From positions 1 through 19,152 of the forward strand of contig DAITPJ010000034.1 in NCBI GenBank assembly GCA_036833635.1: a stretch of DNA of 19,152 bases, read 5' to 3'. Position numbers and translations under genes: made by a program. This DNA is from Terrimesophilobacter sp036833635. GTDB taxonomy: Bacteria > Actinomycetota > Actinomycetes > Actinomycetales > Microbacteriaceae. Shown here in pieces: positions 1 through 6,979 of this stretch. The notes under the pieces were generated by a model that saw nothing but the letters and a program-made list of their open reading frames with translations, was not told where the DNA came from and did no database searches. The number at the start of each line of letters is the position of its first letter. Positions within the stretch are counted from its first letter, which is position 1.

Positions 1-1319
1 GCCGGAACTCGCCGCTCGTGATCGGCCTCGGCGACGGGGAGAACTTCCTCGGCTCGGATGTCGCGGCGTTCGTCGAGCACACGCGGCGCGCAATGGCGAT
101 CGGCCAGGACCAGATCGTGACGATCACCGCCGACAGTGTGACGGCGACCGATTTCGACGGCAACCCCGTCGAGACCGAGGAGTTCGAAGTGACATGGGAC
201 GCCGCCGCCGCCGAGAAGGGCGGCTGGTCCAGCTTCATGGCGAAGGAGATCAGCGAGGAGCCGGAGGCGATCGCCAACACGCTTCTCGGCCGCTCTGCCG
301 ACGGCGTCGTGCGCATCCCCGAGCTCGAGGATTACGACGAGAAGCTCCGGGAGATCGACCGCATCGTCATCCTCGGCTGCGGCACCGCGGCGTATTCCGG
401 CATGCTCGGCAAGTATGCGATCGAGCGGTGGGCGCGCATTCCTGTCGAGGTCGAGCTCTCGCACGAGTTCCGGTACCGCGACCCGGTCCTGGATGAGCGG
501 ACGCTCGTCGTCTCGATCAGCCAGTCCGGCGAGACCATGGACACGCTCATGGCGGTGCAGCACGCCCGCAGCCACGGGGCGCAGACGATCTCGATCTGCA
601 ACACCCAGGGTGCGACGATCCCGCGCGAATCGGATGCCATCATCTACACGCACGCTGGCCCTGAGGTCGCCGTCGCCTCGACGAAGGCGTTCGTCGCCCA
701 GGTCGCCGCGCTCTATCTCTTCGGCCTTCACCTCGCACGCGTGCGGGGGACGCTCGAGAGCTCGGAGGCCGCACGCCTGCTCGATGAGCTGCAGGCCGTT
801 CCGAACAAGCTCGCGACGGTTCTCCTGCAACACGACCGGATCACCCAGCTCGCCCACTGGATGGCCGACACCCGCGCGGTGCTCTTCCTCGGCAGGCACG
901 TCGGGTTCCCCGTGGCCCTCGAGGGCGCACTCAAGCTCAAGGAGCTCGCCTACATCCACGCCGAAGGATTCGCGGCCGGCGAGCTCAAGCACGGCCCGAT
1001 CGCCCTCATCGAGCCCGGCCAGCCGGTCTTCGTCGTCGTTCCAAGCCCGCGCGGCAAGGACTCGCTGCATCCGAAGGTCGTCTCGAACATCCAGGAGATC
1101 AAGGCGCGCGGCGCGCGCGTCCTCGTGATCGCCGAAGCAGGAGACGCCGCCGTCCTGCCCTACGCCGACGAGGTGTTCACGATTCCACTCGCCTCGACGA
1201 TGTTCGAGCCGCTGCTCACCGTCGCCCCCCTGCAGATCTTCGCCATGGAGCTCGCGGCGGCCAAGGGTCTCGACGTGGACCAGCCGCGCAACCTCGCGAA
1301 ATCCGTGACGGTCGAGTGA
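1..1319 (+). CDS. glmS: Glutamine--fructose-6-phosphate aminotransferase (isomerizing), 3' part
   Basis: GlmS makes glucosamine-6-phosphate from fructose-6-phosphate and glutamine, the first step towards UDP-GlcNAc for peptidoglycan. The reading frame is already open at base 3 (residues RNSPLVIGLGDGENF, a standard GlmS stretch at the end of the glutaminase domain), so the gene is cut by the window edge. About 438 of the usual ~610 residues are present. The N-terminal glutaminase domain with its catalytic Cys is almost wholly outside. Both SIS sugar-isomerase domains are visible: LGCGTAAYSG and SISQSGETMDT in the first, and GRHVGFPVALEGALKLKE with HAEGFAAGELKHGP in the second. The C-terminal LAKSVTVE is the classic GlmS end, which carries the isomerase site. 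acpS follows after 4 bp, so this looks like the upstream member of the 1-5536 operon. An internal GTG at 18 is not a real start. Confidence 0.97.
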   Translation, partial: RNSPLVIGLGDGENFLGSDVAAFVEHTRRAMAIGQDQIVTITADSVTATDFDGNPVETEEFEVTWDAAAAEKGGWSSFMAKEISEEPEAIANTLLGRSADGVVRIPELEDYDEKLREIDRIVILGCGTAAYSGMLGKYAIERWARIPVEVELSHEFRYRDPVLDERTLVVSISQSGETMDTLMAVQHARSHGAQTISICNTQGATIPRESDAIIYTHAGPEVAVASTKAFVAQVAALYLFGLHLARVRGTLESSEAARLLDELQAVPNKLATVLLQHDRITQLAHWMADTRAVLFLGRHVGFPVALEGALKLKELAYIHAEGFAAGELKHGPIALIEPGQPVFVVVPSPRGKDSLHPKVVSNIQEIKARGARVLVIAEAGDAAVLPYADEVFTIPLASTMFEPLLTVAPLQIFAMELAAAKGLDVDQPRNLAKSVTVE

Positions 1320-1323
1320 TTCC

Positions 1324-1692
1324 ATGATCGTCGGGATCGGGGTCGACGTCGTCGAACTGGCCCGGTTCGAACGCGCCGCGACGCGGACCCCTGCACTCCT
1401 CTCACGTTTGTTCGCCGAGAGCGAACAGACGCAGGGCGACCGTCGACTTTCCCTTCACTCGCTCGCGGCCAGGTTCGCCGCCAAGGAGGCGCTCATCAAG
1501 GCGCTCGGCGACTCGGAGGGCGTCACCTGGCACGACATGCCCGTCGTTTCCGACGGCCGGCGCAACCCCTCCTTCGCCCTCCGGGGCGGGGTGGCCGCGA
1601 TCGCCGAGGCCCGCGGCATCACCGCCCTGCACCTTTCGATGAGCCACGATGCTGGACTTGCGATCGCCTACGTCGTGGCAGAGGGAGCGTGA
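1324..1692 (+). CDS. acpS: Holo-[acyl-carrier-protein] synthase
   Basis: AcpS transfers 4'-phosphopantetheine from CoA to a serine of apo-acyl carrier protein, activating it for fatty acid synthesis. The 122-residue length is normal for the family. The N-terminal motif GIGVDVVELARFERA holds the metal-binding Asp (D8), and FAAKEALIKALG (residues 51-62) holds the second acidic ligand (E55) and the conserved lysines. SMSHDAGLAIAYVV near the end is the typical C-terminal strand. The ATG at 1324 lies 4 bp after the glmS stop. The stop overlaps the GTG start of alr by 4 bp (GTGA), so translation is probably coupled. The function call is secure from the motifs; the operon is inferred from spacing. 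Confidence 0.96.
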   Translation: MIVGIGVDVVELARFERAATRTPALLSRLFAESEQTQGDRRLSLHSLAARFAAKEALIKALGDSEGVTWHDMPVVSDGRRNPSFALRGGVAAIAEARGITALHLSMSHDAGLAIAYVVAEGA

Positions 1693-2798
1693 GGGTGCAC
1701 GCGCTGCGCGAAGCCGTCGTCGATCTCGACGCGATCGCGCGCAACGTCGCGACCATCCGGTCCGTGGCGGGAACTCCCCACCTCATGACGGTCGTCAAGG
1801 CCGACGGCTACGGCCACGGAGCCGTCATGGTCGCCCGCGCGGCCCTCGCGGGGGGCGCCGACTGGCTCGGGGCGGTGGAGCTCGCCGAGGCCCTCCCCTT
1901 GCGCGAGGCGGGCCTCCGGGCGCCCATCCTCACCTGGCTGCACTCACCGGAGGAGACGTTCTCCGGGCACGTGCTCGCCGATCTCGACGTCGGGGTGAAC
2001 TCCCTCGACGAACTCGAGCGCGCCGCCGCGGCTGGCGTGCGCAACGTTCAGGTCAAGGTCGACACGGGCCTCGGGCGCAACGGCGCTGAGGAGTCCACCT
2101 GGGGCGCCGTCTTCGAGCGAGCGGCGGCGCTCGAGCGCTCCGGGGGACCCAGGGTGCGCGGTCTGTTCAGCCATCTCGCCAATGCAGGGGCCGACGCGGA
2201 TGCCGCCCAGCGCGCGAGCTTCGAGCGCGCGCGTGCGGCGGCGGAGTCCTTCGGGATCGAGCCGGAGCTGCTCCACCTCGCGGCAACGGAAGGCGCGTTC
2301 GCCCGACCGGAGGCGCGCTACAACCTCGTGCGGGTCGGCCTCGGATGCTACGGGCTCTCGCCGTTCCCGGACGTCCCGTCGGCCGAGCTCGGCCTCGTCC
2401 CTGCACTCGAACTGAGCGCGAGCATCGTGTCGGTGAAGCGCGTGCCGGCCGGGAGCGGCGTCTCCTACGGCCACCGCTACCGCACCGCGCGCGAGACGTC
2501 TCTCGCGCTCGTCCCCCTCGGCTACGTCGACGGCATCCCGCGCCAGGCGTCCGGTCTCGGGCCGGTCGTCATCGGCGGCGAGCGATTCAGGGTCGCTGGC
2601 ACGGTGGCCATGGACCAGTTCGTCGTCGACGTCGGCGACGCCGCGGTTGTCGCGGGGGACCGGGCGATCGTCTTCGGCGACCCCGCGACCGGCGCCCCAT
2701 CCGCGTCGGAGTGGGCGGATGCGGCCGGCACGATCAACTACGAGCTCGTCGCCCGGCTTGGCCGAAGGGTCGCGCGCCGGTATCTCGGCGGCCACTGA
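1689..2798 (+). CDS. alr: Alanine racemase
   Basis: Alr is the PLP-dependent enzyme that interconverts L- and D-alanine, supplying D-Ala for peptidoglycan. The protein has 369 residues, the normal family length. The PLP lysine is K37 in TVVKADGYGHGA. The second catalytic base is Y260 in GVSYGHRYRT, and the C-terminal beta domain contains VAMDQFVVDV (M308-D309). The TIM-barrel region includes the expected KVDTGLGRNG and LFSHLANA stretches. The start is a GTG overlapping the acpS stop by 4 bp; an ATG inside the acpS end (1649) lies in another frame. The tsaE ATG overlaps the stop by 1 bp (TGATG). It sits between lipid and t6A genes in one transcription unit. Confidence 0.97.
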   Translation: MRVHALREAVVDLDAIARNVATIRSVAGTPHLMTVVKADGYGHGAVMVARAALAGGADWLGAVELAEALPLREAGLRAPILTWLHSPEETFSGHVLADLDVGVNSLDELERAAAAGVRNVQVKVDTGLGRNGAEESTWGAVFERAAALERSGGPRVRGLFSHLANAGADADAAQRASFERARAAAESFGIEPELLHLAATEGAFARPEARYNLVRVGLGCYGLSPFPDVPSAELGLVPALELSASIVSVKRVPAGSGVSYGHRYRTARETSLALVPLGYVDGIPRQASGLGPVVIGGERFRVAGTVAMDQFVVDVGDAAVVAGDRAIVFGDPATGAPSASEWADAAGTINYELVARLGRRVARRYLGGH

Positions 2799-3298
2799 TG
2801 CGGGTCTCGGTCGCGACCCCCGTCGACATGGAAGCGCTCGGCGCAAGGGTCGCTTCGCGGCTCGCCGCTGGGGACCTCGTGGCACTCGACGGCCCGCTCG
2901 GAGCGGGCAAGACGACCTTCACGCGCGGCCTCGGCGCGGCGCTCGGGGTGAGGGGGCCGGTGACGAGCCCGACCTTCGTGCTCGCGCGGACGCATCCGCG
3001 GCTGGACGGCCCACCCCTCGTGCATGTCGACGCCTACCGGCTCTCGAGCGCGGCGGAACTCGACGATCTCGACCTCGATGTCGACGGGTCGATCGTCGTC
3101 GTCGAGTGGGCGGCCGGGATGGTGGACGGGCTCGCGGACTCCTGGCTCGAGATCGGGATCGCCCGACCTGCGGGCGGCGCTTCATCGCCCGATGCGGGAG
3201 AACCAGAGGCCGGACGGCCCGACGCCGAGGAGCCCATCGAGCCGCGCGAGGTCACGATCACGGGCCACGGCCCCCGCTTCGCTGACTTTAGGCTGTAG
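2798..3298 (+). CDS. tsaE: tRNA t6A threonylcarbamoyladenosine biosynthesis ATPase TsaE
   Basis: TsaE is the P-loop ATPase that works with TsaB and TsaD to form N6-threonylcarbamoyladenosine at position 37 of ANN-decoding tRNAs. The protein has 166 residues. The Walker A motif is GPLGAGKTTF (residues 32-41), followed by the family motif TSPTF (56-60), HVDAYRL (76-82) and VVVEWA (100-105). The ATG overlaps the alr stop by one base, and no credible Shine-Dalgarno site is needed if the genes are coupled; longer readings of this frame run through alr and are spurious. Residues about 123-150 form a Pro/Glu/Ala/Gly-rich insert just before the last beta strands (VTITGHGPRF), which is unusual for this compact family and probably a disordered loop. 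tsaB begins 2 bp downstream. Confidence 0.96.
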   Translation: MRVSVATPVDMEALGARVASRLAAGDLVALDGPLGAGKTTFTRGLGAALGVRGPVTSPTFVLARTHPRLDGPPLVHVDAYRLSSAAELDDLDLDVDGSIVVVEWAAGMVDGLADSWLEIGIARPAGGASSPDAGEPEAGRPDAEEPIEPREVTITGHGPRFADFRL

Positions 3299-3300
3299 CC

Positions 3301-3936
3301 ATGCTCCTCGCGATCGACACCTCGGCCGGCACGAGCGTCGCCGTCGTGGATCGCGACCGCGGCATCCTCGCCGAGCACTCGGTGGAGGACACCCGTCGGC
3401 ATGCCGAGGTCATCGGCACGCTGGTACTGCAGTGCCTCGACGACTCGGGGGTCGCAATGGCCGCACTCTCCGGTGTCGCGGTCGGCATGGGACCTGGGCC
3501 GTTCACAGGCCTGCGCGTCGGCATCGCGGCGGCGAACGCCTTCGCGTTCGGCGCGGGGAGGCCCGTCGTTCGCGTCGTGAGCCACGATGCCATCGCGTTC
3601 GCGCACTACCGCACCGGCGCATCCGGCCGGCTTCTCGTGACGACGGATGCGCGCCGCCATGAGCGCTACTGGAGCGCGTACAGCGGCGCCGACGATTTCG
3701 CAATCCCGGTTCGCGAGCTGGGTCCTGGCCTCGACCGGCCGGAGGCGCTTCAGGATGCCGTAACCGATTATGAAGGTTACGAGAGAACCGACGTCGACTG
3801 GGTCTCAGCGGCCTCCGTCGGCCTGCTGGCCGAAAGCCTGTATCTGCATGACCGTCCGTTCACGGGACCAGAACCGCTCTACCTTCGCTCGCCCGACGTG
3901 ACGCTCGCCACAGCTGCGAAAAGGGTCACGCGATGA
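3301..3936 (+). CDS. tsaB: tRNA t6A threonylcarbamoyladenosine biosynthesis protein TsaB
   Basis: TsaB is the catalytically inactive ASKHA-fold partner that dimerises with TsaD in the t6A complex. The protein has 211 residues, typical of actinobacterial TsaB. The N-terminus MLLAIDTSAGTSVAVVD is the ATPase-like phosphate-1 strand and turn. The diagnostic motif GMGPGPFTGLRVG lies at about residues 62-74, and the start of the second subdomain is at VVSHDAIAFA. The C-terminal half is more divergent, as is usual for the family, ending with EPLYLRSPDVT. The ATG is 2 bp after tsaE, and the stop overlaps the rimI start by 4 bp (ATGA). All t6A partners except the TsaC/Sua5 enzyme are in this window. 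Confidence 0.95.
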   Translation: MLLAIDTSAGTSVAVVDRDRGILAEHSVEDTRRHAEVIGTLVLQCLDDSGVAMAALSGVAVGMGPGPFTGLRVGIAAANAFAFGAGRPVVRVVSHDAIAFAHYRTGASGRLLVTTDARRHERYWSAYSGADDFAIPVRELGPGLDRPEALQDAVTDYEGYERTDVDWVSAASVGLLAESLYLHDRPFTGPEPLYLRSPDVTLATAAKRVTR

Positions 3937-4487
3937 CCTGGCAACTGCGCCGCGCGAACGCCGACGACCTCGAGGCCATCATGGGGCTCGAGAAGGCGAC
4001 CTTCGCGAACGACGCGTGGTCGAGTGCGACGATGCGCGACGAGCTCGCGAACGCGAACGCGTGGTACGTCGTGGCCTTTCCCCCTGAGGATCCCGGCCGC
4101 ATCGAGGCGTATGCCGGCGTGCTCGCCCCTCCCGGTGCGAAGGAGGCCGACATCCAGACGATCGCGGTCGCGCAGGGCGCCCGACGCCGCGGTCTCGGCC
4201 GCACGATCATGCTCACGCTCGTAGGCGAGGCGATGAAGCGCGGCGCGGAGGAGGTCTTCCTCGAGGTCCGCGCCGATAACCCTGGCGCACGCGAGCTCTA
4301 CCGCACGCTCGGGTTCGAGGAAATCGGTGTTCGCGCCAGGTACTACCAGCCGGATGGGGTCGACGCGATCGTCATGCGCCTCCTTCCCGCCGCCCGGCAG
4401 ACAACGCTCGCCGCGCCGGGAAGCGGCTCGCCGCATCCGGAACACAGTGGGCGCCGAGCCGGCGACCGCAGCGGGGAGGACTCGTGA
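3933..4487 (+). CDS. rimI: Ribosomal protein S18-alanine N-acetyltransferase family (GNAT)
   Basis: This is a GNAT-fold acetyltransferase that in the family acetylates the N-terminal Ala of ribosomal protein S18, and sometimes other proteins. The acetyl-CoA motif A is QTIAVAQGARRRGLGR (residues about 75-90), followed by VFLEVRADNPGARELYRTLGF (109-128), which holds the family Glu (E111) and the NxxAxxLY-type motif, and by VRARYYQPDGVDAIVM with the conserved tyrosine. It overlaps tsaB and tsaD by 4 bp each, the classic tsaB-rimI-tsaD order. The protein has 184 residues against about 150 for most RimI. The extra C-terminal ~33 residues, rich in Ala/Gly/Ser/Pro and charged residues, look disordered. 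The substrate is inferred from family and context and is not visible in the sequence. Confidence 0.93.
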   Translation: MTWQLRRANADDLEAIMGLEKATFANDAWSSATMRDELANANAWYVVAFPPEDPGRIEAYAGVLAPPGAKEADIQTIAVAQGARRRGLGRTIMLTLVGEAMKRGAEEVFLEVRADNPGARELYRTLGFEEIGVRARYYQPDGVDAIVMRLLPAARQTTLAAPGSGSPHPEHSGRRAGDRSGEDS

Positions 4488-5536
4488 CCGGGCCACTCGT
4501 GCTCGGCATCGAGACGAGCTGCGACGAAACAGGGGTCGGCATCGTTCGCGGTCGAACCCTTCTCGCCAACATGATCGCCTCCTCCATGGAGGAGCATGCC
4601 CGTTACGGTGGCGTCGTGCCGGAGATCGCCGCGCGTGCCCACCTCGAGGCGCTCACCCCGACGCTCACGGCCGCGCTCGGCGAGGCCGGAGTGGCGCTCG
4701 CCGACCTCGACGCGATCGCCGTCACGAGCGGTCCAGGGCTCTCAGGGGCGCTCATGGTCGGGATCGGCGCGGCCAAGGCGCTCGCGATCGCCCTCGACAA
4801 GCCCCTGTACGCCGTCAACCACCTCGTCGGGCACGTGGGGGCCGACATCCTGACGGGTGATGCGCTGCAGTACCCGACTGTCGCGCTGCTCGTCTCTGGC
4901 GGTCACACCTCCCTCCTTCTCGTGCGTGATCTCGTCTCGGATGTCGAACTGCTGGGCGAGACGATCGACGACGCGGCGGGCGAGGCCTTCGACAAGGTCG
5001 CGCGACTCCTCGGCCTGCCGTACCCGGGAGGGCCGGAGATCGACAGGGCGGCCGTCGACGGCGACGCCGCGGCAATCCGGTTCCCCCGGGGCCTGAGCCA
5101 CCCCAAGGACCTCGCGAACCATCGTTACGACTTCTCCTTCTCCGGCCTCAAGACCGCTGTCGCCCGCCACGTCGAACAGCGCCGTGATGCGGGGAAGACC
5201 GTCGATATCCCTGCGGTCGCTGCGAGCTTCCGCGAAGCGGTCGTCGACGTGCTCGTGACGAAAGCGCTCGCGGCATGCGCTGAGCGTGGAGTGCCGAGGC
5301 TCCTTCTGGGGGGCGGCGTCATCGCCAACGCGAGGCTGCGCGAGCTTGCGACGCAACGCTGTGCGGATGCCGGGGTCGAGCTGCGCATCCCCCCACTGTC
5401 GCTGTGCACAGACAACGGGGCGATGATCGCCGCGCTCGGTGCGCAGCTCATCGCCGCCGGGCACGCTCCCTCGAACCTCGGGTTCGGCGCGGACTCAACA
5501 CTTCCGGTCACCGAGATCCAGGCCGGAACCGCGTGA
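4484..5536 (+). CDS. tsaD: tRNA N6-adenosine threonylcarbamoyltransferase
   Basis: TsaD is the catalytic subunit that transfers the threonylcarbamoyl group from TC-AMP to A37 of tRNA. The protein has 350 residues, the normal length. The N-terminus has GIETSCDETGVGIV (residues 8-21). The metal-binding histidines are H113 and H117 in NHLVGHVGA, LLVSGGHTSLLLV gives the phosphate-2 loop, and the last metal ligand is D310 in LCTDNGAMIAALG. The start is a GTG within the 4-bp overlap (GTGA) with rimI. It is the last gene of the operon: the next gene starts 84 bp later behind its own promoter. No obvious terminator follows, so some read-through is possible. Confidence 0.97.
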   Translation: MTGPLVLGIETSCDETGVGIVRGRTLLANMIASSMEEHARYGGVVPEIAARAHLEALTPTLTAALGEAGVALADLDAIAVTSGPGLSGALMVGIGAAKALAIALDKPLYAVNHLVGHVGADILTGDALQYPTVALLVSGGHTSLLLVRDLVSDVELLGETIDDAAGEAFDKVARLLGLPYPGGPEIDRAAVDGDAAAIRFPRGLSHPKDLANHRYDFSFSGLKTAVARHVEQRRDAGKTVDIPAVAASFREAVVDVLVTKALAACAERGVPRLLLGGGVIANARLRELATQRCADAGVELRIPPLSLCTDNGAMIAALGAQLIAAGHAPSNLGFGADSTLPVTEIQAGTA

Positions 5537-5549
5537 GCCGACCGGCGCT

Positions 5550-5578
5550 TTGACAGTCGCCGGGGCGGCTGCCACGAT
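5550..5578 (+). promoter_or_regulatory. Predicted sigma-70-type promoter of the first DUF4190 gene
   Basis: A perfect -35 hexamer TTGACA (5550-5555) is followed after 17 bp by CACGAT (5573-5578) as the -10. The -10 matches the consensus at only three of six positions, but the spacing is ideal and the site sits between the tsaD stop and the ATG at 5621. It would give a leader of about 35 nt that includes the GGAGGGA ribosome site at 5609-5615. The same arrangement recurs in front of the second DUF4190 gene. Confidence 0.6.
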
Positions 5579-5620
5579 AGGCGGGGCCCGCGCTCGCGCC
5601 CGCTCGCCGGAGGGAGAACC

Positions 5621-6025
5621 ATGACCGACCCAGACTCGCCCGACCAGGTGCCGCCGCCGGAGTCGCCGTACCAGCCGCCCGCCCGGCCTTCCGTTCCGCC
5701 GCCGGCGTCCCCGTACCAGGCGCCACTTGCGCCGCCGCCCGTGTCGCCATACTCGACGGGAGGGCCACAGAAGCCGCCGACCGTCCTGAGCCTGCTCGCG
5801 CTCATCTTCGGCATCATCGGCATCCCGATCTCCTGCTGCTATGGGGCCGGGTTGCTGTTCTCGCTCGCCGGCGTCGTTCTCGGCCACCTCGGCCTCAAGC
5901 GGGAACAAGCCCGCGGGATGGCCCTCGGCGGTCTCATCACCGGCTATGTCGGGCTCGGAGTCGTGCTCGTCTGGATCGTGATCGGCATCGGCATCGTCCT
6001 GTTCGCCGTCACGGCCAACCGGTGA
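5621..6025 (+). CDS. Small DUF4190-type membrane protein with proline-rich N-terminus (copy 1)
   Basis: The function is unknown. The 134-residue protein has a low-complexity N-terminus (residues 1-53) rich in Pro, with three SPY motifs at about 15, 30 and 42, two of them SPYQ. Two hydrophobic segments follow: about 55-88, a Gly-containing hairpin-like stretch with a Cys-Cys pair at 72-73, and about 101-128. Between them lies a short polar loop, GHLGLKREQARGMALGG. The GH(L/I)xLxxIKR-like loop between two membrane spans is the DUF4190 pattern. A strong GGAGGGA site precedes the ATG by 5 nt. A shorter paralogue with the same MTDP start lies at 6584. The gene converges on the DUF2752 gene with only 13 bp between stops. 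Membrane location is predicted from hydrophobicity; the proline-rich tail is probably cytoplasmic. Confidence 0.88.
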   Translation: MTDPDSPDQVPPPESPYQPPARPSVPPPASPYQAPLAPPPVSPYSTGGPQKPPTVLSLLALIFGIIGIPISCCYGAGLLFSLAGVVLGHLGLKREQARGMALGGLITGYVGLGVVLVWIVIGIGIVLFAVTANR

Positions 6026-6038
6026 CCGCTCCGGCGAC

Positions 6039-6449
6039 TCAGGCGATGAGATTGCGGACGAGACCGCTGTAGACGGTGGCGCCGAGGGCGCTCGCCGCCG
6101 CGACCCAGTAGAGAACCTGCGCCATCCGGGGCCGCCCGCGGCCGCCGAGACGCACGCCGACGAGCGCTGCCGCGACCGCAAGGTAGCTCGCGATCACGAC
6201 GGGGTTCATGGCGAGAGATCCGAGGATGTCGCCGTGCAGGAGCGAGTACAACGACCGGGTCCCGCCGCATCCTGGGCACTGCCATCCGGTCAGGTGAAGA
6301 AGGGGGCACGGCGGGAAGAGCGTCTCCGTATACGGGTTCCGTGCGGAGAGGAATGCGAATGCCCCGAGGTGGATGGCGACGACACCCGTCCCGACCGAGA
6401 GGCCGACAGGGTGGCGTCGCATCCAGCCGACCGCGTCTCGGACCTGCAT
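6039..6449 (-). CDS. DUF2752 family membrane protein
   Basis: The function is unknown. The 136-residue protein has hydrophobic segments at about 15-35, 82-100 and 111-130, so it is likely an integral membrane protein with three spans. Between spans 1 and 2 lies the diagnostic DUF2752 motif CPLLHLTGWQCPGCGGTR (C48, C58, C61, T64-R65), a Cys-rich loop that looks able to bind a metal or form a disulfide. The start ATG is preceded on the minus strand by a strong AGGGAGGGG ribosome site (plus-strand 6452-6460). It sits between two DUF4190 genes and is transcribed against both. A weak -10 (TAGTCT, plus-strand 6471-6476) lies 21 nt upstream of the start. Nothing in the sequence shows its role. Confidence 0.88.
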   Translation of the reverse strand: MQVRDAVGWMRRHPVGLSVGTGVVAIHLGAFAFLSARNPYTETLFPPCPLLHLTGWQCPGCGGTRSLYSLLHGDILGSLAMNPVVIASYLAVAAALVGVRLGGRGRPRMAQVLYWVAAASALGATVYSGLVRNLIA

Positions 6450-6510
6450 CGCCCCTCCCTTTGGGGTACCAGACTACGCGCGGCGGCTCACGGAGGCACG
6501 GCCCGGCTCG

Positions 6511-6539
6511 TTGACACCCGCGGGCCGCGGTGAGACTAT
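6511..6539 (+). promoter_or_regulatory. Predicted sigma-70-type promoter of the second DUF4190 gene
   Basis: A perfect TTGACA (6511-6516) is followed after 17 bp by GACTAT (6534-6539). This would start RNA about 40 nt before the ATG at 6584. The layout matches the promoter at 5550-5578: same -35, same spacer, and a related -10 (xAC[GT]AT). A GTG at 6530 in the same frame overlaps this -10 and therefore cannot be the translation start. Confidence 0.6.
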
Positions 6540-6583
6540 GGCTCCGCTGGACGCACGTCCCGCACCGAACCCATGGAGATCAC

Positions 6584-6922
6584 ATGACCGACCCCAACGT
6601 TCCCGCGACCCCGCCGCCCGCACCGGCGCCGGCGAACCCCTATGCAGCATCCGCTCCCGCGGGCAAGCCGACCAACGTTCTCGCGATCATCGCACTCATC
6701 GGAGCGTTCGTGTTTCCGCTCGCGGGCATCATCTGCGGCCACATCGCCCTCGGACAGATCAAGCGCACGGGCGAGGGCGGCCACGCCCTGGCGCTGTGGG
6801 GCACGATCCTCGGCTACGTGTTCACGGCCCTGTGGATCCTGATCTTCCTGTTCTCGATCCTCGTGCCGCTTCTTGTCCTCGGTACCTACGGCGGCGTCGT
6901 CAGCCAGATTCCGGGTTACTGA
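6584..6922 (+). CDS. Small DUF4190-type membrane protein (copy 2)
   Basis: The function is unknown. The 112-residue protein resembles the gene at 5621 in layout: MTDP start, Pro/Ala-rich tail (residues 1-29), then two hydrophobic segments at about 31-52 and 68-100, separated by the loop GHIALGQIKRTGEGGHALAL that is characteristic of DUF4190. I chose the ATG at 6584 because GGAG lies at 6575-6578 with 5-nt spacing and because the in-frame GTG further upstream would lie on the promoter. Its tail is about 24 residues shorter than that of copy 1 and lacks the SPY repeats. A perfect palindrome 11 bp after the stop probably ends transcription. The two copies probably arose by duplication, with the DUF2752 gene now between them. 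Confidence 0.87.
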   Translation: MTDPNVPATPPPAPAPANPYAASAPAGKPTNVLAIIALIGAFVFPLAGIICGHIALGQIKRTGEGGHALALWGTILGYVFTALWILIFLFSILVPLLVLGTYGGVVSQIPGY

Positions 6923-6933
6923 TCCCGAACGCG

Positions 6934-6961
6934 AGCGGGCCGTGCGATCGCACGGCCCGCT
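6934..6961. terminator. Perfect 28-bp palindrome, probable bidirectional terminator
   Basis: AGCGGGCCGTGCG and its exact reverse complement meet around a central GATC, giving a very stable GC-rich hairpin in either RNA strand. It lies between the stop of the second DUF4190 gene (6922, plus) and the stop of the methyltransferase gene (6980, minus), the right place for a shared terminator. There is only a short TTCGTGGTT stretch afterwards and no true U tract, as is common in GC-rich actinobacteria. Confidence 0.7.
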
Positions 6962-6979
6962 TCGTGGTTCCAGCGCCCG

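Noticed and set aside
3760..3780. GTAACC-N9-GGTTAC inverted repeat inside tsaB
   Set aside because: It looks like an operator, but it lies within a coding sequence in the middle of an operon, and the arms are not the same as those of the repeat at 11572. Chance is the simplest explanation.
6530..6583. Upstream GTG start for the second DUF4190 protein
   Set aside because: It overlaps the predicted -10, lacks a ribosome site and would add an Arg/His/Trp-rich stretch not found in the paralogue, which starts MTDP.
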